DNA from: JAAUTS01 sp038250235
GTDB taxonomy: Bacteria; Verrucomicrobiota; Verrucomicrobiia; Methylacidiphilales; JAAUTS01
Assembly (NCBI GenBank): GCA_038250235.1
Contig: JBBSCO010000007.1
Coordinates: 8,591-72,590, forward strand
Length of the DNA: 64,000 nt
Direction: 5' to 3'
Part shown: positions 27,301 through 34,711 of the stretch, piece by piece
Numbering within the stretch: position 1 is the first letter of the stretch
Layout of the letters: each line of letters starts with the position of its first letter
Notes under the pieces: model-generated
What the model was told of the DNA's origin: nothing
Database searches by the model: none
Seen by the model: the letters and a program-made list of their open reading frames with translations, nothing else
Translations under genes and position numbers: made by a program

Positions 27301-29417
27301 TGCTCCTGGGCAAGTCATCGGGAAATGCTTTCATCCAAGAGGTCGATGGAATCAATCTGAGCGGAATCAACGTGGGTGTGGATGCGGGATTTTTGGATCT
27401 CCTTGTCAGTGCAGGTGACATGACGCAAACAGGATCTTTGGATCTGACGGGAGATGCGGTTCTGACCACGTCCGGAGGCTCGATCCGGCAAAGCGTAGGG
27501 GTTCTCAACTCAATCAACGCAACACTGGTTTCAGCCGGGGGTATCGGGACCCTTTTAGAGGCTTTTGATACCAGCACCACCGGTCTGGTCACTCTTGCCA
27601 CATCAGGTATTGGTGCTGCAGGCGATATCAATTTGGCAGAAGCCAACGCACTTTCGACCTCCGCCTCGCGACTGCTGGTGACAACGGATGCCAGTAAACA
27701 GTCGGTTCGCCTGATTGCGGGCGGGGCTTCTTTTGCGATTACCCAGTCCTTCGGGAATACAACGGACGATCTGCTTCTATCCGCTGTCAACGGCTCGATT
27801 GTGATCACCAATCCTGCCGCAGTAGTCTCCGCCGATGTGTTGGCGTTGCAGTCAGGAGGGGCCAACGGAGACATCGGAACCCTGACGAATCCCCTGCGCA
27901 TCAATGCTGGCACGGTTCAATTTACTGCCACGGGAAACGGACAGGTGCAGATCCGTGAAGCCAACATGGTTACGATCACTGGAAGCAGTGTTTCCGGAAA
28001 TATCCGCATTATTTCCAGTGATACACTAACGGTTGGCGGCAACATCAGCACCACCGGCAGTATTAGTCTGGAGACTCTGGGCAACAATATCGAAGGGGTG
28101 ACCGTTGGCACTCCCACCATCACGGCTAATTTTCTGAATATGGAAGCGCCGGGCTCGATTATTTTCAATAATCTGACCATCAATGCGGCAAGCGGTGTCA
28201 GTTTCAGCAACCTTGCTGCGCTTGGTAATCTTACGGTGGGAGGTAACTTTACCATGACGGCAGGAGGATCAATTTCGCAGATTGCGGGAACTTCCGTGAA
28301 TGTCGGCGGTTTGTTTACGGTGAACGCAGTGGGACAATCCGTAGTTCTGGACCGGACGGGCAACCAATTTGGTCTGGTTCGCATCAATGCCGCAAGTCTT
28401 GTCTTGAATGAATCAAACTCCACTCTTCTCGATCAGATTCAAGTAGCTGGTCTTTTGGATATCACCTCCGCAGGCTCCATCTCACAGGTCGCTCTTGCCG
28501 CGATCAGGGCCAGCAGTCTTCGTCTCAGTTCAGGCGGCACGATTTTGTTGAATAGTTTCACCAATGAGGTTGCTGTTTTGGGCGATGTTGCCCGTGGTGG
28601 TTTTTTCCAGTTCTTCAACAGCACAGCTTTGGTCATAACCGGACTGATGAACACCGGGGACATCACATCTGAAATCGAGATCGTGACCCAGAGCAATATG
28701 ACAATTCAGAATGGCACCCAAATTCGCGTTGATGGCGGAACAAGCGAAATCATTCTGGCAAGTCGGAGCGGGCAGTTCCTTAATCAGAGTGTTACGAATC
28801 CCCTTCTTCTCGGAGCGGCAAACCGCTTCCTCATTTATAGCGGCACAGAAGCCCTGACAACACTGGGTTCGATCTCCGCAACCTACACTCAATTTGGATC
28901 CCCCTATGCCCAGCCCGGCCTTGGTTCCGGTAACGGATTGCTTCTCCGCGAAATACTGGGCGTTGGGCCTGTGGTGGTGCTGAATCCGAGCAACCCCGTA
29001 GGAGGAAGCGTTAATACGAACGTGGGGGATTTCGGGCTGCGTTCCATCGAGTTGGATTTTAACGCGTCACGTTTAGGCCGCTTTGGAGCAGGTGGCTTTG
29101 AACGACTTTCGGTGATCGGCGCCAATGGGGAAGGATCTCTGGGGGGATTGAGTCTGGAAGACATCATGAAAGTTCTGGAGAAGGATATTTCCAAGGAGGC
29201 CCGGGATGAGTTGATGGCTGCCTGGCAGTCGATGCAGGGCGAAGGGTTTGATCCGCGTGAGTCCATTCTGCCGGCGGGATTGGTTTATCTGCAGGACTCT
29301 AAAGGGCGGGCCGTGGTTATTCTCCCCGGCCAGCTGATGGATTCCCTGGCACCGCTCCTGAATGACCAGGAACGTGCACGCCTGAGTTCCCTGCTGGCCG
29401 GACTGGGACAACCCTAA
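18381..29417 (+). CDS. Giant filamentous haemagglutinin-type TpsA adhesin
   Basis: About 3,678 residues from the ATG at 18381; in-frame GTGs at 18333 and 18264 would give a longer N-terminus, and none of the three has a strong ribosome site. A signal peptide (LLRAAVVLLFACMVNAPFALKA) leads into the TPS secretion domain: NQVIINWQDFSVGQNETTQF, VNRVVTGNPSAIYG, and ILINPNGVMVGSGG. The long beta-helical shaft includes an array of about 19 repeats (21060-26560) with motifs such as SFENLTGGSGNDSFVF. The final part has more degenerate beta repeats and a short acidic helical C-terminus. It is exported through the TpsB porin encoded next to it and should form a surface fibre for adhesion or biofilm. No C-terminal toxin or processing domain was seen. 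Confidence 0.9.
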   Translation: MKKANRTGERLLRAAVVLLFACMVNAPFALKANPQGEQVVAGSATFDRSADRLNITTSNQVIINWQDFSVGQNETTQFIQPGSSSVAVNRVVTGNPSAIYGNLIGNGQIILINPNGVMVGSGGKVDTGGFLASTLDMPNGSFFNGQDWRFSGNSEASIINNGQIRARAGDVIMIARQVENHGRLSAPDGVVALGAGVEVLVSRAEDAARRIYVQPSQGQGGSSIWNTGSAEAIQVEFEAAGRNPFALAINNEGVIRATGSVQREGRVFLVSKGGTLQHSGSIYATNKDGSGGYVKLMGKPQHDVSTVLVSGTIEAKGNSLLAGGRLEILGDQIALTKGAAITVSGKNGGTVLVGGDYQGKNPDIYNAQKVFVGEGVTIYANALENGDGGKVIFWADDWTKFYGYVEARGGELAGNGGFVEVSGKRSLSFDGAVDLRAAYGTTGTLLLDPDNIIIANAASSVDDGELSDQQIFFDDGTGTFTISNTALVASLATANTQLQANIKITVNGSVVSTSGFSLTLQAQQIELAAGVSISLGTGTIVIDANTGGTATADNIDAFLMNTGSQLVTSSGNITVASIGSSGINSRAIRLDGATISSVSGAINLSGTAAGTNGNSHAIQILGGSSITSTGASTIALTGIGNAGGSDGVLSVADANVIGGLSASGNITITTNNYNVTNATLQSSGNLVIKADSAATSIGVAGGVGTLSISTTEMEKILDGFASITFGDVVSGTGAVTVNSSTFTDSVTFAGGDMGLAAVNAGSNNLTLQSNAGTVTQSGVLTASMLTLNGAGGTFTLNTQNNNVTNLAGNTGSITFRDDNGFSTGILATTENITLETTESLMLGGAITSSSGVISLSTSGMGKSLTLSSGADFVMLANTTGTGSISQLNGVATNTDFSGFASINGGDGIDSLTGTATGQTWVITAADTGTIGGFGFGSFENITGGADVDFFSFAGTGSLSGTLAGGGGSDTLTGNSTANSWLLTGSDAGSLNSVVFSSIENLTGNVLADSFTLSGPGVLSGSIDGGNGADTISYLGSGNPIDVLLSSARAGTVTNLTDSSSFTFSNIEQIDGETGRSNSLTLQNGGVTVTIGQVDGGDTGAGGITFSSFDAITGGDDNDIFIISNTGTLTGALDGGNGEDTLDYSSNTFAVTVDLDSGGATHDSTTISFSNMEALSGNGTATTLFLTSNDEVVTISSAGAGDVDGTFTFDGVTSLDGNGGVNELVNGTSGGVTYRVNGGDLGEMTGLIDFNDFGTLTGSGSNDSFVLTDGGSLSGAIDGAGGSNTLSYVSRTASVAVDLEQESATDIAGGFANIVSFIGGGVAGDNLAGADLVNTWTLTGVGRGTVDSVNFDGFEDLVAGNDEDLFVIGVAADFASITGNGGNTRLDYSGNTLGVTFDLDSGDGAHGSITINTSGVTALSGNGLDTTLILTSSDEIVTLTGSGTGDVDGNLEFDGVTLVDGNGGSDELVNDTGASQVFAIADTDEGSITGILSYTGFGNLRGDGSDTLSYSGYTGGAVTVNLEDLTATALSGEFDGMSVFVGSSDSGDTLIGEDAGLAWMINAANGGSAGATTFTSFENLTGGSGTDGFSFTNPGSLSGSLDGGAGTNTLTGDADGNAFTITGVNSGTLTGKITGGWSGIGNLVGGAAVDSFAFGGAGELTALDGAGGSDTLAGDDIARNFSITGINEGTLAGLIGGTWSAIESLAGGSNNDSFVFSDGAALSGTIDGGGGGNNLDFGTYTIAIIVNLQTGSATGTGGFSNIGSFMGGTASDTLTGADTATIWAITSNNSGSAGSVNFSSFENLTGGSGNDSFVFSDGIGVSGTADGGGGINTLDYSAYSTAVSVNLQSLTATATGGFSNIGSLIGGTVLDTLTGADLTNSWSLTGPGSGSVGGVSFSGFESLVGGSATDNFQFSSPASYTSINGGLGSDTADYSLLAGPFSLIAGDLTMLMGASAFSSIESITGSASTANLVNGQNVDTTWDVNGLNAFTVAGINYNGFENITGGSAADTFNFETAGSLTGTLNGGSGGNTLSYSGRSASVSVNLQTGVATSIGGTFSNIGDFVGGNYTADSLTGADVTQTWTIDGLNSGNIGGTLTFTGFEGLTGGNLNDVFAMVDGGSIGSIAGGGGTTNSLDYSARTGAVSVNFGTGVATGITNFSGINTLLGNAATSLTLNAGNDSVQITTANAGNVNSGQLTYSSVQILDGVGGINTLIGRNVANTFAVTGMDSGTVDGVAFSNFGNLTGNALADQFQFQVGGILSGAIDGAGGTNALQGDDANRSWTINGNSTGSVSVLVGSFAFIQSLVGGNLADTFIVADSGAMASIIGGSGSNALDYSTRTGVVSVSFFGGSGSGTGVTAYSNIGVLTGNTSTSLALNSGNDSVQITAANAGNVNSGQLVYSSVQTLDGVGGINTLIGRNVANTFAVTGMDSGTVDGVAFSNFGNLTGNAAADVFQLQTGGSLSGNINGAAGTNTLTYAGRAAAVNVNLQSVVATDIAGSFSTIGEFAGGSNTGDSLTGVNAVQTWTINGVDSGNIGGTVTFASFENVNGGSQADTFTFSGIGSLAGSLNAGAGNDLINLGAAGVTGGNVDMGDDDDTLNMGSGGSITGTLTGGTGTDNISFAGRSPLVTVNLALASATDILLGAASGFTSIENITGGSNAADQLTGANVIGQSWVINGTNTGTVGGLAFSFSSFENLTGGTQTDSFTFSGAGALSGNLSDLNSETTLSGAVVAARIQLVNVLLASNVVLNTSAANGMIQVSAVNGNGFSLGFSSGTGTKTISGAVTLLSAAAGPALSLQGSGLTTFSSSVISTMGGIDGSGAGNVNFGGNITLGDGSTGSNFAGLVTFTAAGGTAFSGFDGLILNGGLSLGGNSSITSNGSTLLMTALDGNANSLILNAGTGILTISGAAIDLSSLTSTATTSNLQIVTTSGNQSYTGSVIGMGLLTADNLTLQGVGNVSAGGLTRLQTSVNSLLLGKSSGNAFIQEVDGINLSGINVGVDAGFLDLLVSAGDMTQTGSLDLTGDAVLTTSGGSIRQSVGVLNSINATLVSAGGIGTLLEAFDTSTTGLVTLATSGIGAAGDINLAEANALSTSASRLLVTTDASKQSVRLIAGGASFAITQSFGNTTDDLLLSAVNGSIVITNPAAVVSADVLALQSGGANGDIGTLTNPLRINAGTVQFTATGNGQVQIREANMVTITGSSVSGNIRIISSDTLTVGGNISTTGSISLETLGNNIEGVTVGTPTITANFLNMEAPGSIIFNNLTINAASGVSFSNLAALGNLTVGGNFTMTAGGSISQIAGTSVNVGGLFTVNAVGQSVVLDRTGNQFGLVRINAASLVLNESNSTLLDQIQVAGLLDITSAGSISQVALAAIRASSLRLSSGGTILLNSFTNEVAVLGDVARGGFFQFFNSTALVITGLMNTGDITSEIEIVTQSNMTIQNGTQIRVDGGTSEIILASRSGQFLNQSVTNPLLLGAANRFLIYSGTEALTTLGSISATYTQFGSPYAQPGLGSGNGLLLREILGVGPVVVLNPSNPVGGSVNTNVGDFGLRSIELDFNASRLGRFGAGGFERLSVIGANGEGSLGGLSLEDIMKVLEKDISKEARDELMAAWQSMQGEGFDPRESILPAGLVYLQDSKGRAVVILPGQLMDSLAPLLNDQERARLSSLLAGLGQP
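21060..26560 (+). repeat. Tandem repeat array inside the haemagglutinin
   Basis: Some 5.5 kb encode about 19 diverged units, counted by eye from the ENLTGGxxxD-like motif. A full unit has this order: SFENLTGG, then D-x-F-x-F, GSLSG-x-x-DGG-G-NTL-YS, V-VNLQ, ATGGFSNIG, F-GG, DTLTGAD, TW-ITG. Some parts loosely recall calcium-binding RTX nonapeptides (GGSGNDSF) but the spacing is not the 9-residue RTX period. Two units (about 24905-25130 and 25510-25735) are nearly identical at DNA level. Confidence 0.8.
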
Positions 29418-29520
29418 ATCTGTTTTGACAGTGAGACTCCTGACCGCAAAGCTCGTCGCACTCACTGCCATGGAAGAAGGTGTTACCACAGAACCGTTTA
29501 TTGTTGGCATCTGCAATCGG

Positions 29521-31290
29521 ATGTTAACAAGATCCGTACAATCAATAGTTTTTGTTTTGTTGGCATTCGCACTTCTCCCGTCGCTCCCCGGCCAGGCCAC
29601 ACAAAGCGGAGCCGATGTAATTCCGCGCTTTGAAAGTATCGCTCCAAAAACCCCAGAACCGGAAGAAAAGCCGGTGCAACTTCCGGAAAAGCCCAAGGAA
29701 GCACCCGGGGAAGATGATGTGCTGATTGAGTCGGTGGACGGGTTTTATTTCACTTCCAGCAAAGAAAAGATAGAGGTCAAAGGACGAAAGGATGTGAAGG
29801 GTATCCGGGTGGAGGATGTTGAAGCTCTCAAGAATCCTGAATTTCAGGCCCTTATGGCCAAGTATCTTAACAAATCGGTCAGTATAAAGACATTGAAGGA
29901 AATGGTGCGCGAACTGGTGGAATTTTACCGTGGGAAAGACCAACCCGTGGTGGATGTTATCATTCCGGAGCAGGAAATCACCTCCGGTGTGGTGCAGATT
30001 CTGGTGGTTGAAGGAAAAGTGGGTCTGGTCAAAGCAGAAGGGAGCCAATGGTTCGATTCGAAGATACTGACTTCCAAAATTCGATTACAACACGGGGATC
30101 GGATCAGGGCCTCCCGTTTGATCAAGGACATTGAACTACTCAATACCAACACCTTCCGCGAGGTGGACGTGGCCTTTACTCCGGGAGCCATGGAGGGGGA
30201 AACCGATGTGATTCTTAAAACCAAGGATCGTTTTCCGGTCCGTTTTTATACCGGCTATGATGATACCGGAAACGATATTACGGGGGAAGAGCGGCTCCTG
30301 GCTGGTTTCAACTGGGGCAATGCTTTTTTTGCGGATCATTTGCTCAGCTATCAGTTCACCAGTAGCCCGGATTTCCATACTTTGACTGCCCATTCCCTGA
30401 CTTATTCCCTTCCTTTTTTTCGCGATGATCAGATGACCTTTTACGCGGCCATGTCTGAGGTTTCCACGGTTACGGTTCCGCTGGTCAACAACACCTTTCA
30501 GGAAGCTGAGAACTATCTGGCAGGCTATTCCTACCGGATGCCGCTTCCGGGTATCGACAAAGTATTCAGTAACAACATCACAACACGATTTGATGCCCGC
30601 CGTTCCGCCAGCGATTTATTACTGGGAAACATACCGGTTACACAGGAGCTGACGGATACTTTCCAATGGGCCGTCGCTTATGACCTTGCAATAAACGATG
30701 CATGGGGCGTGACCCAGCTCAAACTGGAAATGGTGGGCAGTCCGGGGGGTATCACCGGAAGAAACGATGATGCCGCCTATGAAAACAGCCGGAGGTTCGC
30801 CGATGCGCGTTATACCATCTATAAACTTGAGGCCAGGCGGCAAACCCGGCTTCCTTTTGATTTTTCATTGGTCACAGCCTTTACCGGCCAGCGTTCCGAT
30901 AGCAATCTGCTCAGCAACGAACAAATGAACATCGGGGGTTACAACACTGTTCGTGGCTACACGGAAAATGAAGTGCGCGGTGATGAAGGTTATTTCACTA
31001 ATATCGAATTGAGGACGCCGTCCGTGAGTCTGGGCGAGTTGTTCGGGCATCCCTCCTTCAAAGACGGCCTTCAGTTCCTGGGATTCTGGGATTATGGCCA
31101 GGTGGGGAATCTTGTGCTGCTTCCGGCCGAAAATCCCAATGCTGAATTGTCCTCGGCGGGCTTTGGACTCCGTTACTATGTGGATCGTTATTTCACTCTG
31201 CGGGCCGATTACGGGTTCCAGCTTTTGGACAGCACCTTCAACAACCGCTTTAACTCTCGCCTTCACCTGGGAATTGTCGTCAGCTATTAA
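29521..31290 (+). CDS. TpsB outer-membrane transporter (ShlB/FhaC family)
   Basis: About 589 residues from the ATG at 29521, which begins a good signal peptide (MLTRSVQSIVFVLLAFALLP); the frame is open from 29425 but the extra 32 residues are unconvincing. After a proline/glutamate-rich linker there are two POTRA-type domains (about residues 80-220; VDVIIPEQEITSGVVQILVV is typical). The C-terminal beta-barrel has the conserved loop 6 motif NTVRGYTENEVRGDEGYF and ends in an aromatic residue (Tyr). It secretes the adjacent haemagglutinin across the outer membrane. The gap to the adhesin stop is about 100 bases, and the FecR gene follows 11 bases after its own stop. Confidence 0.9.
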   Translation: MLTRSVQSIVFVLLAFALLPSLPGQATQSGADVIPRFESIAPKTPEPEEKPVQLPEKPKEAPGEDDVLIESVDGFYFTSSKEKIEVKGRKDVKGIRVEDVEALKNPEFQALMAKYLNKSVSIKTLKEMVRELVEFYRGKDQPVVDVIIPEQEITSGVVQILVVEGKVGLVKAEGSQWFDSKILTSKIRLQHGDRIRASRLIKDIELLNTNTFREVDVAFTPGAMEGETDVILKTKDRFPVRFYTGYDDTGNDITGEERLLAGFNWGNAFFADHLLSYQFTSSPDFHTLTAHSLTYSLPFFRDDQMTFYAAMSEVSTVTVPLVNNTFQEAENYLAGYSYRMPLPGIDKVFSNNITTRFDARRSASDLLLGNIPVTQELTDTFQWAVAYDLAINDAWGVTQLKLEMVGSPGGITGRNDDAAYENSRRFADARYTIYKLEARRQTRLPFDFSLVTAFTGQRSDSNLLSNEQMNIGGYNTVRGYTENEVRGDEGYFTNIELRTPSVSLGELFGHPSFKDGLQFLGFWDYGQVGNLVLLPAENPNAELSSAGFGLRYYVDRYFTLRADYGFQLLDSTFNNRFNSRLHLGIVVSY

Positions 31291-31301
31291 GGAGTAAAAT
31301 A

Positions 31302-32069
31302 ATGAAAGCACTGCCTCTTTCGGGATTAGTGGTTCGAGCAACCTTCCGGGCCACCGTTCTTTGGGCTGCTGGCCGCGTGGCTCGCTTGAGTCGTATCAGT
31401 TCAGATTGGGGCCCGCGCTCGCGCCTCGTCACCCGCCCAAACTCCTGTCGGCCAACCCATCATACCTTGGCGCTTGGACCCCTAGCAGTATTTGTATTTA
31501 TTGTGGGGGCAGAACAACCCCTCATGGCGCAGAGCAAGCCCTTGAGTGCCGTTGTCGTTTCGGTTTCCGGCAACGTAAAGCTCCAACGCCCTGGAACAAC
31601 AACCCGCATGGATATTTCCAGCGGAACACTTGTTCCGGCCGGTGCCGAGCTTTTCAGCAACGCCAATGCGGAGGCAAGTCTTGGTATTTCCCCCGGCCTG
31701 GCTCTGACTCTAAAAGATGTCACGCATCTCAAAATTGTGGAGGCCAGTGAAAGCGTGCGTTCCGACGGAGTGATTCAACGGCAGGCGGTGATTGAAGTGA
31801 TGGAAGGGCGCGTGGTGGTTCTGTTGCCTGAAAAACAGAATCAGGTTTTTGATTTAAAAATCAAAACACCGCAGGGAACAATCAAGCCCCGCGGAACGTT
31901 CTATGCCCTCATGGTAAAAGAAGGACAAAGTTTTCTGGCGGTTAGTGAGGGTAGGGTAGGGCTGGAACAGTTTATTCCTGTGACAGAGGAGGATCTGGAA
32001 CAAGCAGTGGCACCGGCTGAACCCAAACGCGACTACGGCTCGGTTACAACGACCTCACCCCGCAGTTGA
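31302..32069 (+). CDS. FecR-domain protein
   Basis: A 255-residue protein. The start is well supported: AAGGAG lies 7 bases before the ATG. The first 55 residues are arginine-rich and odd for a signal peptide; a hydrophobic segment (LALGPLAVFVFIVGAEQ) follows, then a FecR domain (about 85-225): VVSVSGNVKLQRPG, AGAELFSNANAEASL, LKIKTPQGTIKPRGTFYALM. FecR domains usually sense or transduce surface signals, and in bacteria with CHASE2 cyclases the two often occur in the same locus. Here it closes the adhesin operon, so a regulatory or structural role in adhesin secretion is likely (inference). It converges on the flavoprotein gene with 3 bases between stops. Confidence 0.85.
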   Translation: MKALPLSGLVVRATFRATVLWAAGRVARLSRISSDWGPRSRLVTRPNSCRPTHHTLALGPLAVFVFIVGAEQPLMAQSKPLSAVVVSVSGNVKLQRPGTTTRMDISSGTLVPAGAELFSNANAEASLGISPGLALTLKDVTHLKIVEASESVRSDGVIQRQAVIEVMEGRVVVLLPEKQNQVFDLKIKTPQGTIKPRGTFYALMVKEGQSFLAVSEGRVGLEQFIPVTEEDLEQAVAPAEPKRDYGSVTTTSPRS

Positions 32070-32072
32070 GCG

Positions 32073-33638
32073 TCAGTTGCTGATTTTTTCCGGGACGAGG
32101 CGGCCTGTCTTTTTGCCGGAATCCTCCCCTTCTTCATGGTATTCCGCATCGGTATTGACTTGCCACACATTGTAGTTGGCACCACTCAGGTTCCTGGCTG
32201 CCAGCAGGGCGGTCATCATGGAGTGATCCTGGTTGTTGTACTTGTGCAGACCGTTGCGTCCGACTGCCTGAAGATTTCCCAGTTTTTCAAGTTCTCTGCG
32301 GATGGCGTTGACGTCTTCCTGATAATCAGGTCCGTAAACCGGATAAGATTTCGGCATGCGGACAACACATCCGTCGAAAACGGCTTCGGGCCGGACAATA
32401 CCCAGTTGGCCCAGTTCTTTTTTACCCAACTCGATGAGTTCCGTATCGGACATGTTCCACAATCCGTCACCCTCAAAACAAAAATACTCCAGGCCGAGGC
32501 AGGTGGTATCGGGGACGGGCACCATTTCGGGGCTCCAGTTGTTGAAGTTCTGGATCCGGCCGAGTTTGACCCCCGGATCATGGACATAGATCCAGTTGTC
32601 AGGGAAAAGAGCGGTCTGTCGGATCATCAGGGCTACGGTAAGGAAGTCGCGGTAGCGGAGACGTTTGGCTGCGGCAACGGCGGTTTCGGCCAAAGGCGGC
32701 TCGAATTTGAGAACGGTTTCCTGGAGGGGCATGGAAATGATAAAGGAATCGGCGAACCATTCTTTCACGGCTCCGGATGGGTCTTCCGAAACAATGGAAA
32801 TGACCTGTGAGCCCTCACGTTTAATTTTGATGGCCGTCAATCCCATGTGAACACCGGCTCCGCCTTTCAGGAGGTCGTCCCGTGTTTTTTCCCACATCAT
32901 ACCGGGTCCCAGACGGGGATATTCGAATTGATCGATGAGTGTTTTGACCACGCCACTGCCACTTTTCTTTTTTTGCGGGAGAAGAGCGTACCAAACGGCT
33001 TTGATCAGGGAAAGGCCCTTGATCCGTTGGGCAGCCCAGTCGGCACTGATTTCATGACAGGGCATACCCCAGACTTTTTCGGTGTAGGTTTTGAAGAAGA
33101 TATTAAAAAGCCGGGAGCCGAAGCGGTTGGTGACCCAATCCTGGAAGGATTTCTCCGGGTGGATGGGGAAAATCCGGGCTTTGAGATAACTCAACATGCA
33201 GAGGCCGCTGGCCCAGACACCCAGATTTCCAAGGGCATTCATAGCTCTTAGTGGGTAATCATAAAATTTGCCGCCATAAAAGATGCGTGACATCCGCCGG
33301 ACCTGGATAAAATCGTTCGGCAATCTTTTACGCCACCATTCGGTGATCTCCGCGCTTTTACTGAAAAAACGGTGGCCTCCGATATCAAAACGATAGCCTT
33401 TGTAACGCGCAGTCCGCGAAATACCGCCCACGAACTCGGGGTCTTTCTCCAGGATATCGACCTTGAAACCGTTCTCCACGAGTTCGGCTCCTGAGGTGAG
33501 ACCTGCAGGGCCGGCTCCAACAATCAGGACGGTATTATTTTGGGGGGGATGAGTGGAGGTCATACTGTTATAGGCACTGTGGTGGGTGGAGGAAGATTCG
33601 TTAGCCAAGGTAGAAGGCGGATGATTTTTTACGGTCAT
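32073..33638 (-). CDS. FAD-dependent oxidoreductase, UDP-galactopyranose-mutase-like
   Basis: About 521 residues. The dinucleotide-binding motif TVLIVGAGPAGLTSGAEL is followed by the substrate-side signature GGHRFFSKSAEITEWW and YPLRAMNALGNLG. This is the family of NAD(P)-binding amine-oxidase-like proteins related to UDP-galactopyranose mutase and protoporphyrinogen oxidase. Many members sit in cell-surface glycan loci. The 33638 start overlaps the upstream gene by 38 bases; an ATG at 33563 is just before the FAD motif. A run of seven C's (sense strand) lies between the second start and the FAD loop. It probably forms an operon with the unknown upstream gene. Confidence 0.8.
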   Translation of the reverse strand: MTVKNHPPSTLANESSSTHHSAYNSMTSTHPPQNNTVLIVGAGPAGLTSGAELVENGFKVDILEKDPEFVGGISRTARYKGYRFDIGGHRFFSKSAEITEWWRKRLPNDFIQVRRMSRIFYGGKFYDYPLRAMNALGNLGVWASGLCMLSYLKARIFPIHPEKSFQDWVTNRFGSRLFNIFFKTYTEKVWGMPCHEISADWAAQRIKGLSLIKAVWYALLPQKKKSGSGVVKTLIDQFEYPRLGPGMMWEKTRDDLLKGGAGVHMGLTAIKIKREGSQVISIVSEDPSGAVKEWFADSFIISMPLQETVLKFEPPLAETAVAAAKRLRYRDFLTVALMIRQTALFPDNWIYVHDPGVKLGRIQNFNNWSPEMVPVPDTTCLGLEYFCFEGDGLWNMSDTELIELGKKELGQLGIVRPEAVFDGCVVRMPKSYPVYGPDYQEDVNAIRRELEKLGNLQAVGRNGLHKYNNQDHSMMTALLAARNLSGANYNVWQVNTDAEYHEEGEDSGKKTGRLVPEKISN

Positions 33639-34236
33639 AGTGCAGCACGTATCCGGTAAAGTATTCGATGAGGGTATCCGGCACCACTTTGTTCAGGGGA
33701 GCAGCCAGGGCTGTGCGTATTTTTTCCAAAGCCGCAGAGTCATTGCGGTAGAGGGCCTGAACAATGGGGCTGTAATACATGGTGCTTTCTTTCAGGTCGA
33801 TCCTGCGGGGCTCGGAGGTGGAGGCGTAGCCGACCAAAGTATCATGGAGGGAGACCAAGAGCAGGTAGCGGTGGGATTGCCTGAGCCAGGCCAGAGCGTC
33901 GTAGGCTGTAGGGAGGTTCTGTTCCTTGCCGTCAGAAAATGTTTTTTGAAACCATCCTTTCAGTCCTTTGCGGGGAGTGACCAGGTCTTTGTAGCCCCGG
34001 GCCACCCGTTTCTCTTTAAGGGAGCGACGTGAATTGTTTTCGTTGAGGAAGCTCAGGAGTTTTTTGCTGTCTTTCATCGGGGCGAAGCCGTGGGTGAGAA
34101 TGTCCGGGGTGGGATCCCAGCCCAGATGCTCCTTCAGGTTTTCCAGTTTATCCGCCTTGGAAAGGATTTCCTCGATGGTGGTGTGCAAAATGGAGGGGTT
34201 GATTGCAATGCGATAGGGGTTTAATTTAAGCAGCAT
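33601..34236 (-). CDS. Conserved hypothetical protein
   Basis: A 211-residue, basic, soluble protein with no recognised domain. Visible features: a helical N-terminal half (TTIEEILSKADKLENLKEHL), a basic stretch (SRRSLKEKRVARGYKDLVTP), and a C-terminal half with mixed sequence (LRQSHRYLLLVSLHDTLVGY). Codon use and the overlap with the flavoprotein start support it as a real gene. The pair suggests a shared pathway, perhaps surface glycan synthesis, but nothing in the sequence proves this. Confidence 0.6.
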   Translation of the reverse strand: MLLKLNPYRIAINPSILHTTIEEILSKADKLENLKEHLGWDPTPDILTHGFAPMKDSKKLLSFLNENNSRRSLKEKRVARGYKDLVTPRKGLKGWFQKTFSDGKEQNLPTAYDALAWLRQSHRYLLLVSLHDTLVGYASTSEPRRIDLKESTMYYSPIVQALYRNDSAALEKIRTALAAPLNKVVPDTLIEYFTGYVLHYDRKKSSAFYLG

Positions 34237-34385
34237 AGAGGGAGTGGGTTAAGACCTGCACAACTAGGCTAGGTCAGTGCGGAGCAGGGCGGCAAGCCTG
34301 TTTAGACGGATCTTCACAACATTTCAGCAAGGGAAAAATTGATTTTGCCCGAAGCCTTTTTCGGCGTAGAGTAATTACTGTAGAC

Positions 34386-34613
34386 ATGCCAGAATCTGAT
34401 CCAGCCCGACTTGAAGCAGCAGCCAAAATCATGGCCGAACCCGCCAAGTATAAAATATGCGAAAGCTGTGGATCTGTCGTGGCGAGGAAGGCCTCAACCT
34501 GTCCCAATTGCAATGCTTACCGGTTTGACGCCCGTGTGGAATCTGTTTGCTGCCAGGCGCAGGCTTTGTCCACCCGCCAACCGCTTTCGATTGAGAAAGA
34601 GGATTACGCCTAG
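34386..34613 (+). CDS. Small zinc-ribbon protein
   Basis: A 75-residue protein with two Cys pairs, CESC and CPNC (about residues 25-42), within YKICESCGSVVARKASTCPN. The layout looks like a minimal zinc ribbon followed by a YRFD segment. A small group of similar proteins is familiar to me from Verrucomicrobiota genomes, but the function is unknown; nucleic-acid or protein binding is likely for such ribbons. The start is an ATG with no strong ribosome site. It is the first of three plus-strand genes ending in the CAP-domain gene. Confidence 0.7.
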   Translation: MPESDPARLEAAAKIMAEPAKYKICESCGSVVARKASTCPNCNAYRFDARVESVCCQAQALSTRQPLSIEKEDYA

Positions 34614-34711
34614 ATCCGCGCAGGGTAAGGGCCATTTCCGGAAACGGGAATTCACAAATCTGTTTTTTGTTTTTTGTTTTGAGCATCCGGTTGTAGATTG
34701 AAAATTCTCTT

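Noticed and set aside
19784..28892. Many long minus-strand open frames inside the haemagglutinin gene
   Set aside because: They arise from its repetitive, Gly/Ser/Thr-rich codons; none has a motif, and their low-complexity Pro/Val/Ser composition mirrors the plus strand.
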